DNA from: Anaerolineaceae bacterium
GTDB taxonomy: Bacteria > Chloroflexota > Anaerolineae > Aggregatilineales > Phototrophicaceae
DNA: 64,000 nucleotides
Direction: 5' to 3'
Assembly (NCBI GenBank): GCA_020634135.1
Contig: JACKCG010000005.1
Span: 124,001 to 188,000 of the forward strand
The position numbers and the translations under genes are program-made. The notes beneath the pieces were generated by a model. The model was given only the letters and a program-made list of their open reading frames with translations, was not told where the DNA came from and did no database searches. Positions 9,097 through 18,172 of this stretch are shown here, in pieces (the stretch's first letter is position 1; each line of letters opens with the position of its first letter).

Positions 9097-10779
9097 ATGA
9101 CCTCTGATAAAGACTCATTGGAAAAGTACACCCAGGCACTGCACCAGTGGGAAGCGGGCACCCTCAAAAAGACACTGGAGAAAATGCCGGAACGCCGGGA
9201 CACCTTCATGACCCAATCAAGTGTGCCGATCAAACGGCTGTACACCCCGTTGGATGTGACCGGCCTTGACCCGACGGATGACATTGGCTTACCGGGGGAA
9301 TACCCGTTCACACGCGGAGTCCATGCCACCGGGCACCGGGGCCGTCTGTGGACTATGCGGATGTTCGCCGGGTTTGGCACGGCAGAGGAAACCAATGCCA
9401 GGTATAAATACCTGCTGGAACAGGGCAATATGGGACTATCGGTGGCCTTTGACCTGGCAACCCTGATGGGATATGACACCGACGCGCCGGAAGCGTTAGG
9501 CGAATTCGGCAAGTGCGGCGTGGCGGTCAGTTCGCTCAAGGACATGGAAATCCTGTTTGATGGTATCCCGTTAGGCGATGTCTCCACCAGTATGACGATC
9601 AACTCCCCCGCCCCGATTATCTGGGCGTTCTACATCGCCGCCGCCGAAAAACAAGGTGTCCCAATGGCGAAGCTGCGCGGCACGTTACAGAATGATATTT
9701 TGAAAGAATACATCGCGCAAAAAGAATTCATTTTCCCGCCCGAACCTTCGATGCGGCTCGTCACCGATACCATTGAATTCGGAACGAAACACATGCCGGA
9801 ATGGAATACCATCAGCATCAGCGGCTACCACATCCGCGAGGCGGGCAGCACCGCTGTACAGGAACTGGCCTTCACACTGGCCGACGGCCTGGAATATGTG
9901 CGCTGGGGAGTCGAACGCGGGCTGGATGTGGACGATTTCGCCCCGCGCCTGAGCTTCTTCTTTAATGTGCATAACGACTTCTTCGAAGAAATCGCCAAAA
10001 TGCGGGCCGCCCGCCGCATCTGGGCACGGGAGATGAAGGAAACCTTCGGCGCGAAGAACCCGCGTTCGTGGTTATGCCGCTTCCACACACAGACCGCCGG
10101 GGTCAGCCTGACCGCGCAGCAGCCAGAGATCAACCTCGTTCGCGTGGCGATGCAGGCGCTGGCCGCCGTACTGGGCGGGGCACAGTCGCTCCACACCAAC
10201 AGCATGGATGAGGCGCTGGCGCTGCCGAGCGAACACGCTGTCACCCTGGCCCTGCGGACACAGCAGATCATCGCGGAAGAGAGCGGCGTGACCAATACGA
10301 TAGACCCGCTGGGTGGCAGTTATTTTGTCGAGGCGCTCACCAAGCAGATGGAAGATGCAACGTATGACTACTTTCGACGGATTGACGACCTCGGCGGCGT
10401 GATTCCGGCCATCAATGCCGGGTTCTTCCAGCAGGAAATCGCGGACGCCAGCTACCGTCACCAGCGTGAAGTGGATAGTAATGACCGCTTTATCGTTGGC
10501 GTGAACAAATACACCACCGACGATCTGCCCCCCATCCCTATTCTCGAAATGGATCCAAAGGGGTATGATCGCCAGGTGTCCCGCCTGGAAATGCTGCGAC
10601 GGGAACGGGATAACGAGAAAGTCCAGCAAACATTGGATGCCCTGCGGCAAGCCTGCGAAGGCACGGAAAACACCATGCCGTATATCATTGAGGCGGCCAA
10701 AGCCTACGCGACTCTGGGCGAAATTACTGACGTGATGCGTGAGGTGTTCGGAATTTACCACGAACCGGCATTTGTGTAG
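9097..10779 (+). CDS. Methylmalonyl-CoA mutase family, large (catalytic) subunit without B12 domain
   Basis: The catalytic TIM-barrel subunit of an adenosylcobalamin-dependent acyl-CoA mutase, 560 residues. The frame is open further upstream, but the ATG at 9097 has a GGAG site eight bases before it and gives the normal family N terminus. Recognisable are GLSVAFDLAT, STSMTIN, the catalytic-region SISGYH (His245), PRLSFFFN and the TNSMDEALALP motif. It ends at GIYHEPAFV and lacks the B12-binding domain, so a separate small subunit must be encoded elsewhere. The residue corresponding to substrate-gripping Tyr89 of the Propionibacterium enzyme is Phe90 here (TMRMFAGFG), while the carboxylate-binding Arg is kept (PSMRL, Arg220). 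The substrate may therefore not be methylmalonyl-CoA. Two carboxylases in the window could supply substrates. Confidence 0.9.
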   Translation: MTSDKDSLEKYTQALHQWEAGTLKKTLEKMPERRDTFMTQSSVPIKRLYTPLDVTGLDPTDDIGLPGEYPFTRGVHATGHRGRLWTMRMFAGFGTAEETNARYKYLLEQGNMGLSVAFDLATLMGYDTDAPEALGEFGKCGVAVSSLKDMEILFDGIPLGDVSTSMTINSPAPIIWAFYIAAAEKQGVPMAKLRGTLQNDILKEYIAQKEFIFPPEPSMRLVTDTIEFGTKHMPEWNTISISGYHIREAGSTAVQELAFTLADGLEYVRWGVERGLDVDDFAPRLSFFFNVHNDFFEEIAKMRAARRIWAREMKETFGAKNPRSWLCRFHTQTAGVSLTAQQPEINLVRVAMQALAAVLGGAQSLHTNSMDEALALPSEHAVTLALRTQQIIAEESGVTNTIDPLGGSYFVEALTKQMEDATYDYFRRIDDLGGVIPAINAGFFQQEIADASYRHQREVDSNDRFIVGVNKYTTDDLPPIPILEMDPKGYDRQVSRLEMLRRERDNEKVQQTLDALRQACEGTENTMPYIIEAAKAYATLGEITDVMREVFGIYHEPAFV

Positions 10780-10820
10780 AGATTAACCGATTGGACATTT
10801 GAATATTCGGGTTTTCCCTG

Positions 10821-10846
10821 TTGGGGCATGATATATCATGCCCCAA
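10821..10846. terminator. Perfect 26-base palindrome after the mutase gene
   Basis: Each arm reads TTGGGGCATGATA, the second being the exact reverse complement. It lies 42 bases after the mutase stop and is followed by TCGTATTTTC, so on the plus strand it could end transcription, though the T run is poor. It belongs by appearance to a set of GC-armed palindromes in this window (5674, 22497, 26859, 32225, 33608, 38177). It could also be a protein-binding site for the SDR gene that follows. Confidence 0.5.
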
Positions 10847-10918
10847 TCGTATTTTCTGACCATTCCTCACGATCATCAAGACCCTACCAGATCAGGGCAA
10901 AACGGGTACAATGCTGGT

Positions 10919-11701
10919 ATGAACACACAACAAGTCGCACTCATTACCGGAGCATCCAGCGGCATCGGCTATGCGACGGCGCTGGCCTTCGCCCGTGCGG
11001 GAATTCACGTCGCCGCCACCGCCCGCCGCGCGGATCGCCTGACGCAACTTGAGGCCGCAGCCAACAGTCTGCCAGCCCCACGCGGTGAGCTGTTGCCGAT
11101 CACGGCGGATGTCCGCAGCGCGGTGGATATGCAGCGGGCCGTGCAGATGACGGTTGAACGCTTCGGGCGGTTGGATATTCTGGTTGCCAACGCCGGACTC
11201 GGTCAGCGCGGGAGTCTGGTAGACGCTCCCTGGGACGACCTGGAAACGCTGCTCCGCACCAACATAGACGGCGTGCTCCACAGTATACGGGCGGCTGTGC
11301 CGGTCATGCGTCAGAACGGCGGCGGGCATATTATCACGGTATCCTCGGTGAGCTATAACCTGGTCGCGCCGTATGTCGCCAGCTATGCCGCCAGCAAAGC
11401 GTTTGTCACCAGTATCGCCCATTCCTTGCGCCTGGAACTGGAGGCCGATCATATCCGCGTCACCGATATACTGGTCGGGCGTACCGAGACTGAATTCAAC
11501 GAAAAACGGCTGGGCGCGGGCAAGCGGACTGGCGGCGGCGTGCCAACCATGCCGCCGGAAAGAGTGGCTGCCGCGATTGTGAAGGCCGTTGGCACCAACA
11601 GAAAAACTGTTGTGCTGCGCCTGTTTGACCGCATCGTTATCTGGGCGAACATCGTCGCGCCCGGCATTATGGGGCGTATGGCGCAGCGACAGTATCAGTA
11701 A
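10919..11701 (+). CDS. Short-chain dehydrogenase/reductase
   Basis: A 260-residue NAD(P)-dependent SDR. The ATG at 10919 gives the standard N terminus with the cofactor motif TGASSGIG (10-17); upstream in-frame starts would add an unrelated 27-residue leader. Also visible are the NAG motif (VANAGLGQRG), the catalytic Ser (TVSSVS, about 142) and YAASK (Tyr about 156, Lys about 160). An Ala-Arg-Arg after the second strand suggests NADPH preference. The sequence is of the classical YdfG/DltE-like kind; substrate unknown. It is followed by the dihydrouridine synthase gene. Confidence 0.88.
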   Translation: MNTQQVALITGASSGIGYATALAFARAGIHVAATARRADRLTQLEAAANSLPAPRGELLPITADVRSAVDMQRAVQMTVERFGRLDILVANAGLGQRGSLVDAPWDDLETLLRTNIDGVLHSIRAAVPVMRQNGGGHIITVSSVSYNLVAPYVASYAASKAFVTSIAHSLRLELEADHIRVTDILVGRTETEFNEKRLGAGKRTGGGVPTMPPERVAAAIVKAVGTNRKTVVLRLFDRIVIWANIVAPGIMGRMAQRQYQ

Positions 11702-11733
11702 CATTCGAAGCGTTTTACAGCGTATAGACCCAC

Positions 11734-12768
11734 ATGACACTACCCAGACTCCAGATCGGCCCCATCACCATAGATACCCCCCTCACCCTCGCGCCGATGG
11801 CGGGATACACCAACCATGCCTTTCGGACACTGTGCCGCGACTTGGGCGGGTGCGGGCTGGTCTGCACCGAAGTCCTGAGCAGCAACAGCATCAAGCACAG
11901 CGGCGTCAAGCACTCGCTCAAGGCCTTCGACTGGACAGACGACGAACACCCAATTGCCGTGCAGTTGTTCGGCAGCGACCCACAGACGATGGCGGAAACC
12001 GCCGAGGTTGTGGTGGATTACGGGGCGCAGATTGTAGACATCAACATGGGCTGCTGGGTACCGAAGATTGCAAAAAAGGGCGCTGGCGCGGGGCTGCTGC
12101 GGGATGTTTGCACGGCGACTCAGGTGGTCGAGGCAGTTGTAAAGGCGGTGGATGTCCCCGTTACCGTGAAAATCCGCAGCGGATGGACGCCGGAAGAAGC
12201 CACCGGAATACCCTTTGCCCGTGCGGCAGAAGGAGCCGGGGTGCAGGCGATAGCGATTCATGCCCGGTTCGCCAACCAGGGACACCAGGGCGAGGCCGAC
12301 TGGGACATCATCCGGCAGATCAAGGAAATCGTAACGGCTGTGCCAGTGATCGGCAATGGCGACGTGGTGGACGCCCGCAGTGCGGCGCGTATGTTCGCCC
12401 TGACTGGCTGTGATGCCGTCATGATCGGGCGCGGCGCTTTAGGTCACCCCTGGATTTTCCGCCAGATTGCCCATGAACTCAGTACCGGCCAACCGCTGCC
12501 CGAACCAACGCGCGCTCAAAAGGCGGCTATCGCCCTGGAACATGCCCGGCGCACCCTGGCGACCAGCAAACTGCCAGAACGCCAGTTGACTCTGGAACTA
12601 CGGGGGCAGATTTCCAAGTACCGGTTGGATGAACCCGGTTCGGTGGCGGTGCGTAACCGGATTGTGCGTATTGAATCCCTGGCCGAACTGGAAGCCATTC
12701 TGATCCCGCTCAGTGAAGGCCTTGACTGGCGGGACTGGGTATATTTACATGAAATCAGTCCGGGTTAA
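11734..12768 (+). CDS. dusB: tRNA-dihydrouridine synthase
   Basis: A 344-residue flavoprotein that reduces specific uridines in tRNA D-loops to dihydrouridine. Seen are APMAGYTNHAFR (about 20-31), the catalytic Cys in NMGCWVPK (Cys107), KIRSGW, the FMN-phosphate-binding GNGDV and IGRGALGHPWIF, and the C-terminal helical domain. The residue after the catalytic Cys is Trp, where most family members have Pro. Starts with ATG 32 bases after the SDR stop. The DusB assignment within the family is by overall resemblance. Confidence 0.9.
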   Translation: MTLPRLQIGPITIDTPLTLAPMAGYTNHAFRTLCRDLGGCGLVCTEVLSSNSIKHSGVKHSLKAFDWTDDEHPIAVQLFGSDPQTMAETAEVVVDYGAQIVDINMGCWVPKIAKKGAGAGLLRDVCTATQVVEAVVKAVDVPVTVKIRSGWTPEEATGIPFARAAEGAGVQAIAIHARFANQGHQGEADWDIIRQIKEIVTAVPVIGNGDVVDARSAARMFALTGCDAVMIGRGALGHPWIFRQIAHELSTGQPLPEPTRAQKAAIALEHARRTLATSKLPERQLTLELRGQISKYRLDEPGSVAVRNRIVRIESLAELEAILIPLSEGLDWRDWVYLHEISPG

Positions 12769-12828
12769 TCATCTGGCGGCTGGTTTCAATCCTGTTAAAT
12801 GATTCCAACTTGTTACAATCCGGCTATT

Positions 12829-12846
12829 CCCCGTTAGGGGGTTTTT
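12829..12846 (+). terminator. Short hairpin with T run after dusB
   Basis: CCCC-GTTA-GGGG followed directly by GTTTTTG, 60 bases after the dusB stop. The stem is only four to five pairs, so this is a weak intrinsic terminator. Confidence 0.5.
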
Positions 12847-12909
12847 GTTTTAGAATCAAGCCAGAAAATGCGGTATAACAGGGCTGCATAGGGTTAGGGA
12901 TTCAGTAAC

Positions 12910-13392
12910 ATGGCAAAGCAAAGTAAACTCAATTCGATGCGGCTGCTGGAACAGCATGATATTCCTTACGAAGCCATTGAATTCCCGGAGACCATGCGTG
13001 ATGCCGCTGATATCGCCGATGTCCTGGGCATACCGCCGTATATGGTCTACAAGACACTGGTCGTTGAACCCGCAGATAGGGGCAAACCGCTGCTGGCACT
13101 CCTGGCTGCCGATAGCACTCTCGACCTGAAGAAGCTCGCGGCGGCGGCGGGGCACAAAAAGGTCAGTATGGCAGCCCACAAAGATGCGGAGCGTTTGACC
13201 GGTCTCAAAGTCGGCGGCATCAGTGCCTTGATGCTCACGCACAAGAATTGGCCCGTTTTTCTGGACAGCCCTGCCCTCGAACTGGAACACATCCTCGTCA
13301 GTGCAGGTCAGCGAGGACTTGACCTGCGCGTACCGACATCCGCACTTATCCGCATTATCCAGGCTAAAGTGGCAGATATAAGCGCCAGTTAG
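12910..13392 (+). CDS. ybaK: YbaK/EbsC-family Cys-tRNA(Pro) deacylase
   Basis: A 160-residue protein of the YbaK/ProX editing family, which removes cysteine wrongly loaded on tRNA(Pro). The family pattern is visible: VYKTLVVE (about 45-52), a DLKKLAAAAGHKKV helix (about 76-89) with the conserved Lys residues, VGGISALML (about 105-113), and the GQRGLDLRVP strand near the end. Length is typical. An AGGGA sequence lies upstream of the ATG. It precedes the small zinc-ribbon gene by 26 bases. Confidence 0.88.
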   Translation: MAKQSKLNSMRLLEQHDIPYEAIEFPETMRDAADIADVLGIPPYMVYKTLVVEPADRGKPLLALLAADSTLDLKKLAAAAGHKKVSMAAHKDAERLTGLKVGGISALMLTHKNWPVFLDSPALELEHILVSAGQRGLDLRVPTSALIRIIQAKVADISAS

Positions 13393-13418
13393 CCCCATGC
13401 TAAAGGTGGTTCTTGACC

Positions 13419-13790
13419 ATGTTCTTCAAACAGCGATCCCACAAAAGTAAACAGCATGACCCTGGTTATAATGCCAACCGGACTGACGACCTCTATGCGC
13501 TGACCACAGATGGGTACATCATCGCCCAGGATGTGGTCTGTCAGAACGAATACGTCCTTAGCCAGCGCTGCCCGAATTGCCAGCAGCAAACCATGACTGT
13601 GATGGCGAAGCTCAACCGCTCATTCCAGGGATTAAACGAACTGGTTGCTATTTGCACCAACTGTCACGAACGTTCCAGCTACATTTTTGACATCAGCAAC
13701 GCGGTCTACCAGAACTGGCTGGCCGAGCAGATGGGTGACCTCTACACCCATATCTATGAAGGTGCTCCCCGCGTCGCTGCCCCCGAATGA
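13419..13790 (+). CDS. Small protein with two CxxC pairs, unknown function
   Basis: A 123-residue protein I do not recognise. It has CPNC (about 51-54) and CTNC (about 80-83), a spacing that suggests one zinc ribbon, between a charged His/Lys-rich N terminus and an acidic, aromatic C terminus. The ATG at 13419 has GGTGG nine bases upstream and is preferred to the in-frame TTG at 13413. It may be co-transcribed with ybaK. Confidence 0.6.
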   Translation: MFFKQRSHKSKQHDPGYNANRTDDLYALTTDGYIIAQDVVCQNEYVLSQRCPNCQQQTMTVMAKLNRSFQGLNELVAICTNCHERSSYIFDISNAVYQNWLAEQMGDLYTHIYEGAPRVAAPE

Positions 13791-13832
13791 GAATCGCTAT
13801 GCCATCAGATTGCGAACATGGTGAAAGAGAAA

Positions 13833-14210
13833 TCAGGGTCGGATTTCTTGAAACCGCCGGAAGCCAGCGATTCCTAACAGCAAACATATGGTAGAAAAGC
13901 TGAGTCCGAGCCAGTGCGCATCCAGGAACAGCCGTATAGGGGAAAGGAGTCCCAACCACGATGAAAGCTCGCTGAATGCGTAGACAATCATCAGAACGAG
14001 CAGCGACCACTGGAATGTTGTGCCATACGCCTGGGATAAAAGCTGTTCCTCACGTTCATCAAACCGGCGGCTGTTACTATCCACAATACCGACAACACCG
14101 CCCAGCAGCAGAAGCAGGATACCACCGCTGTCGAACCCTGGAAGCAGTTGTATCACAAACCCGAACAGGCCGGTAAAGACCAGCAACGACATGAGCGATT
14201 TTGGTGTCAT
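13833..14210 (-). CDS. Four-helix membrane protein paired with an XRE regulator
   Basis: 125 residues with four predicted membrane helices and a DERE-like motif (RRFDEREEQLLSQAYG, about 48-63) between helices two and three, as in DUF2178-like proteins. Its start overlaps the regulator's stop by four bases (ATGA), so the two are one transcript. Such small membrane proteins are often encoded directly behind a short XRE regulator; their function is unknown. Confidence 0.7.
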   Translation of the reverse strand: MTPKSLMSLLVFTGLFGFVIQLLPGFDSGGILLLLLGGVVGIVDSNSRRFDEREEQLLSQAYGTTFQWSLLVLMIVYAFSELSSWLGLLSPIRLFLDAHWLGLSFSTICLLLGIAGFRRFQEIRP

Positions 14211-14431
14211 GACTCGTCTCCTTCCAAAAAGAAGATGTCTTCTACACGAACATGAAAAACCTGAGCAATCTGAAGGGATAGTTTTGTGGAGGGGTTAAAT
14301 TTCCCCTGTTCAATGGCGATGATCGTCTGGCGGGATACGCCGACTCTTTCGGCCAGTTCCTGCTGGGTCATCTCCCCATTCTGGAACCGAACTATTCGCA
14401 AACAGTTTTTCAATTCACCAAAACTATTCAC
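14207..14431 (-). CDS. Short XRE-family transcriptional regulator
   Basis: A 74-residue protein that is almost only a helix-turn-helix domain: MTQQELAERVGVSRQTIIAI (about 21-40) followed by the EQGKFNPS turn and VEDIFFLE end. This is the YgzD-like class, often encoded with a membrane protein, as here. The promoter region in front of it carries inverted repeats that could be its own operator. Confidence 0.88.
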   Translation of the reverse strand: MNSFGELKNCLRIVRFQNGEMTQQELAERVGVSRQTIIAIEQGKFNPSTKLSLQIAQVFHVRVEDIFFLEGDES

Positions 14432-14471
14432 TGGAAAACCGCCCCGAATTCAAATCTACGTCTATATCTAT

Positions 14472-14500
14472 AATGTAATGTATTGTTTACATCACGTCAA
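14472..14500 (-). promoter_or_regulatory. Promoter and operator candidate of the XRE gene pair
   Basis: Read on the minus strand: TTGACG (14500-14495), 17-base spacer, TACATT (14477-14472), about 40 bases before the regulator ATG. The spacer is covered by inverted repeats, ATGTAA(N8)TTACAT at 14473-14492 and ATGTA(N5)TACAT at 14478-14492. A repressor bound there would block polymerase, which fits autoregulation by the XRE protein. Confidence 0.6.
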
Positions 14501-14674
14501 GTATTATTAACATTATATTGCCAGGGTTTTGGCATAGCAGACCGCTATCTGCTGAGATCTGCCATTTGACCACGCCGGACTGTTTATGGCACAATAAAAC
14601 AGATCACGATAAACGAAATTCTGCCAAAATCCGACAATTCACAACCCCTCTCCCAAAAGAGAAATGGACACCTC

Positions 14675-16723
14675 ATGAATCGTTTGCAGCATGAAACCAG
14701 TCCGTACCTGCGCCAGCACGCCGAAAACCCGGTGGACTGGTATCCCTGGGGTGCGGAAGCCTTCGAGAAAGCGAAACAGGCGAACAAACCGATTCTCCTG
14801 AGTGTAGGTTACAGCGCCTGCCACTGGTGTCATGTGATGGCGCATGAGAGTTTCGAGCATGAACCCACCGCCCGGATGATGAATGAGCTGTTCGTGAATG
14901 TGAAAGTTGACCGGGAAGAACGCCCCGACGTAGACGACATCTATATGCAGGCAGTACAGGCGCTCACCGGGGGCGGCGGTTGGCCGATGACGGTTTTCCT
15001 CACACCGGACGGCAAGCCCTTCTACGGCGGCACCTACTTCCCCCGCGAACCTCGTATGAATATGCCCGCCTTCCGCCAGGTATTGACGGGAGTCGCGGAA
15101 GCCTACCAGAACCGCCGGCAGCAGGTGGAGGATGCAGCGGAGAATCTGACTCAGTCCCTTGACCGGGATTTACTCGGCATTGGCGGGGCGGCCCACGACA
15201 TCAACCGCGCACTGCTGGATGCTGCCAGCGAGAAACTGAGCCGGAACTTTGACCGGAGTCACGGCGGCTTTGGCGGCGCGCCCAAGTTCCCGCAGCCGAT
15301 GAATCTGGAATACCTGCTGCGTTCGTATGCCCGCACCGGTGATAAAAATCTCCTCGAAGTGGTGACGTTCACGCTCCAGAAGATGGCACGGGGCGGCATC
15401 TATGACCAGGTGGGCGGTGGTTTTCACCGTTACAGCGTGGATACCATCTGGCTTGTCCCCCACTTTGAAAAAATGCTATACGACAACGCCCAGTTGAGCC
15501 GCGTGTATCTCCATGCCTGGCAGATTACCGGCGACTCATTTTATCGCCGTATTGCAGAGGAAATCTACGACTACATCCTGCGCGAAATGACCGCGCCAGA
15601 AGGTGGTTTCTACAGCACAACCGACGCCGACAGCGAGGGCGAAGAAGGCAAGTTCTTCGTGTGGAGCAAGGCCGAACTGGAACAGATTCTCGGTGACGAT
15701 GCGCGGTTTGCGGTGGAATACTGGGGCGTTTCCACAAGTGGCAATTTTGAAGGCCACAACATCCTGCACATCCCTAACACCGACGAAACGGCAGCCGAAC
15801 GGCTGGGTGTCCCGCCGGAAACCCTGCGAAAGAAGATCGCCACCATCAAGAAGTCACTCTACACGGAGCGGGAAAAACGGGTACATCCCGGCCTGGACGA
15901 CAAAATTCTGACGGCCTGGAACGGCATGATGCTGGCGAGCCTGGCAGAAGCGGCGCGTGTGCTGGGGCGGGACGATTACCGTGATGCTGCTCGTAAAAAC
16001 GCCGGGTTCATCCTCAAGGCGATGACCGCCCCCCATGGCCGGCTGCTGCGAACTCACAAAGACGGCGAAAGCAAGCTCAACGCCTACCTGGAAGACTATG
16101 CCAACCTGATTGATGGCCTGCTCGAACTCTACCAGACGACCTTTGAGACGCAGTGGTTTATTGAGGCGCGGCGGCTGGCTGACCGGGTATTAGAACACTT
16201 CACAGCGGACGATGGCGGCTTCTTCGATACCAGCGATGACCACGAAACACTCATCGTGCGCCCACGCAACATGCAGGATAGCGCCACACCCTCCGGCAGC
16301 AGCATGATCGCCAAACAACTGCTCCGCCTGGCGGCATATACCGGCGACTCACGTTACGGGGCGGCGGCAGAAGGGACGCTGGCGCTGTTAGTTGAGGCGC
16401 TGCGACAGTATCCACAGGCCTTTGGTGAAGCCCTGAGCGCAGCGGATATGCTGGTGAATGGGCTGGATGAGGTCGCCCTGGTTGGCGCGGCGGCTCACCC
16501 CCATTTGGGCGAGTTGCTGACCGTTATACGTGGGGACTATCGCCCGAACGTCATCACGGCGCTTTCCGAAAACAATGTTCCCGGAGAGGCGTCTGTTCCG
16601 CTGTTAAGCTACCGGACGCAGCGCAACAACCAGCCAACCGTCTACGTATGCCGCAACTTTACCTGCGCTAACCCCGTTACCACACCGGATGCCCTGCGCG
16701 GCCTGCTGGCAACATCAGATTAG
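14675..16723 (+). CDS. YyaL-type thioredoxin-domain protein (DUF255, SSP411 family)
   Basis: A 682-residue protein of the YyaL/spermatogenesis-associated protein 20 family. The N-terminal 170 residues are a thioredoxin-like domain with the near-invariant HETSPYL-Q-H-NPVDW opening and a CHWC redox motif (Cys49, Cys52). The rest is an alpha/alpha barrel of the N-acylglucosamine-2-epimerase type, with family motifs such as GGFGGAPKFPQP and FYSTTDADSEGEEG. Length is normal. The biochemical role of the family is not established. No signal peptide is seen, so it is cytoplasmic. Confidence 0.9.
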   Translation: MNRLQHETSPYLRQHAENPVDWYPWGAEAFEKAKQANKPILLSVGYSACHWCHVMAHESFEHEPTARMMNELFVNVKVDREERPDVDDIYMQAVQALTGGGGWPMTVFLTPDGKPFYGGTYFPREPRMNMPAFRQVLTGVAEAYQNRRQQVEDAAENLTQSLDRDLLGIGGAAHDINRALLDAASEKLSRNFDRSHGGFGGAPKFPQPMNLEYLLRSYARTGDKNLLEVVTFTLQKMARGGIYDQVGGGFHRYSVDTIWLVPHFEKMLYDNAQLSRVYLHAWQITGDSFYRRIAEEIYDYILREMTAPEGGFYSTTDADSEGEEGKFFVWSKAELEQILGDDARFAVEYWGVSTSGNFEGHNILHIPNTDETAAERLGVPPETLRKKIATIKKSLYTEREKRVHPGLDDKILTAWNGMMLASLAEAARVLGRDDYRDAARKNAGFILKAMTAPHGRLLRTHKDGESKLNAYLEDYANLIDGLLELYQTTFETQWFIEARRLADRVLEHFTADDGGFFDTSDDHETLIVRPRNMQDSATPSGSSMIAKQLLRLAAYTGDSRYGAAAEGTLALLVEALRQYPQAFGEALSAADMLVNGLDEVALVGAAAHPHLGELLTVIRGDYRPNVITALSENNVPGEASVPLLSYRTQRNNQPTVYVCRNFTCANPVTTPDALRGLLATSD

Positions 16724-16822
16724 GCTCGCAACAAGAACGCGCACCAGGCGGGTATAGACAGTCCATAAGGGGTCATGATAGACTCTTTCCGGATTAGCTA
16801 TACACCGGAGAGATCAATAACT

Positions 16823-18172
16823 ATGCACAAAACACTGCGCGATGGACTGATTCTGCGCTCAATCAGCGAAGGATATACCACTGACCGGGACGGGCTACCC
16901 GGCTTCTTCAAGGAAGTGTTCGGGCAAACCGGCAACCCGGACGCCGACTGGTTAAGACAATGGACGGAAACCCTCCTGGCGGGCGACCACCCTACCGTTA
17001 CCGGCGATGATGTCTGGGTCGTGGTAGACCCGGCAGAAAATGACCGGATCGTATCCGGGCTGCTGCTTATTCCGCAGACGTGGCGTTATGAAAATATCCT
17101 GCTGCCGGTGGGACGCCCCGAACTGGTCGCAACCCACACCGACTACCGGCGACGCGGTTTGATCCGCGAATTGATGAATGCAGCCCATGAACGTAGTGCG
17201 GCGCTGGGCCACGTCATCCAGGGCATTACCGGCATCCCCCATTATTATCGGCAGTTTGGTTACACGATGGCGCTCGACCTGGGCGGGCACGCCTTTCTGC
17301 CCCTCTCAGCAGTGCGCGATTTACCGGAGGGTGAGTCCCCGCGCTATACTTTGCGCCCGGCGACAGACTCTGACATTCCAAATATCATGATGTGGAATGA
17401 CTACATGAGCCGGGAATATGCGGTGAGTGTAGCGCGTTCAGCGGAAGAATGGCGCTACGAACTGCATGGGCGTGATAACAATCCTCTATGGAAACTCGAC
17501 ATCTTCATTATCTCCCGGCAGGACGACGGAACAGAAGTCGGTTATGTAGCGGTACGGCATCAGAAATTCGATATTTCCTGGGTGTGTATGGATTACGCGG
17601 TAGGCGAGCAATCCTCCTACCTGGATACCTTTGAGGATGTCATACGTGGCCTGAAAGGGGCGGCACACGGGTTCTACACGGAAGAAGCCCCAACAATGCT
17701 GATATTCGACAGTGGCCCGCCAGCCGTGCTCGATCTGCTGATTGACCGCACTTTCCCCGGTATGGTGCGTGAGCGGCACTACGCCTGGTATATCCGGGCT
17801 GCAAGTCCGGCGCGGCTTATCCGGGAAATCACCCCGGTACTCGAACGGCGGTTGGTTGGCTCCGGCGCGAACTGCTACACAGGCGACCTGAAAATCCAGT
17901 TTTATGACCTCACCGGGCTGCATATCCGGTTCGAGCATGGACAAATCGTGGAAGCCATTGATCTGTGCATGGACACCCTGGATGTCGCGGCATGGGAAAA
18001 AGATATTGACGCGGGCTTTCCCTGGCACAGCTTCTTGACTCTGGTATTCGGCTACCGCACCTATGACGAACTGCAACACATTCTGCCGGACTGCTGGGCA
18101 AACCGCAAAGCGACTGTCTTGTTCGATGCGCTATTCCCGCGCAAACGGTCTTCTATCCGCCCCTTAGCCTAG
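16823..18172 (+). CDS. GNAT-family N-acetyltransferase
   Basis: A 449-residue protein with an N-terminal GNAT domain: the acetyl-CoA site is in THTDYRRRGLIRELM (about 99-113; R-R-x-G-L signature), followed by YYRQFGY (about 133-139). A second, GNAT-like region and a sterol-carrier-like tail could follow, as in Eis-type acetyltransferases, but I cannot confirm this. The ATG at 16823 has GGAGAG ten bases upstream and is preferred over the ATG at 16775. Its 3' end overlaps the convergent methyltransferase gene by nine bases. Substrate unknown. Confidence 0.75.
   Translation: MHKTLRDGLILRSISEGYTTDRDGLPGFFKEVFGQTGNPDADWLRQWTETLLAGDHPTVTGDDVWVVVDPAENDRIVSGLLLIPQTWRYENILLPVGRPELVATHTDYRRRGLIRELMNAAHERSAALGHVIQGITGIPHYYRQFGYTMALDLGGHAFLPLSAVRDLPEGESPRYTLRPATDSDIPNIMMWNDYMSREYAVSVARSAEEWRYELHGRDNNPLWKLDIFIISRQDDGTEVGYVAVRHQKFDISWVCMDYAVGEQSSYLDTFEDVIRGLKGAAHGFYTEEAPTMLIFDSGPPAVLDLLIDRTFPGMVRERHYAWYIRAASPARLIREITPVLERRLVGSGANCYTGDLKIQFYDLTGLHIRFEHGQIVEAIDLCMDTLDVAAWEKDIDAGFPWHSFLTLVFGYRTYDELQHILPDCWANRKATVLFDALFPRKRSSIRPLA

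Noticed and set aside
10892..11740. 282-codon frame on the minus strand
   Set aside because: It mirrors the SDR gene, which has all cofactor and catalytic motifs; the mirror frame has none.
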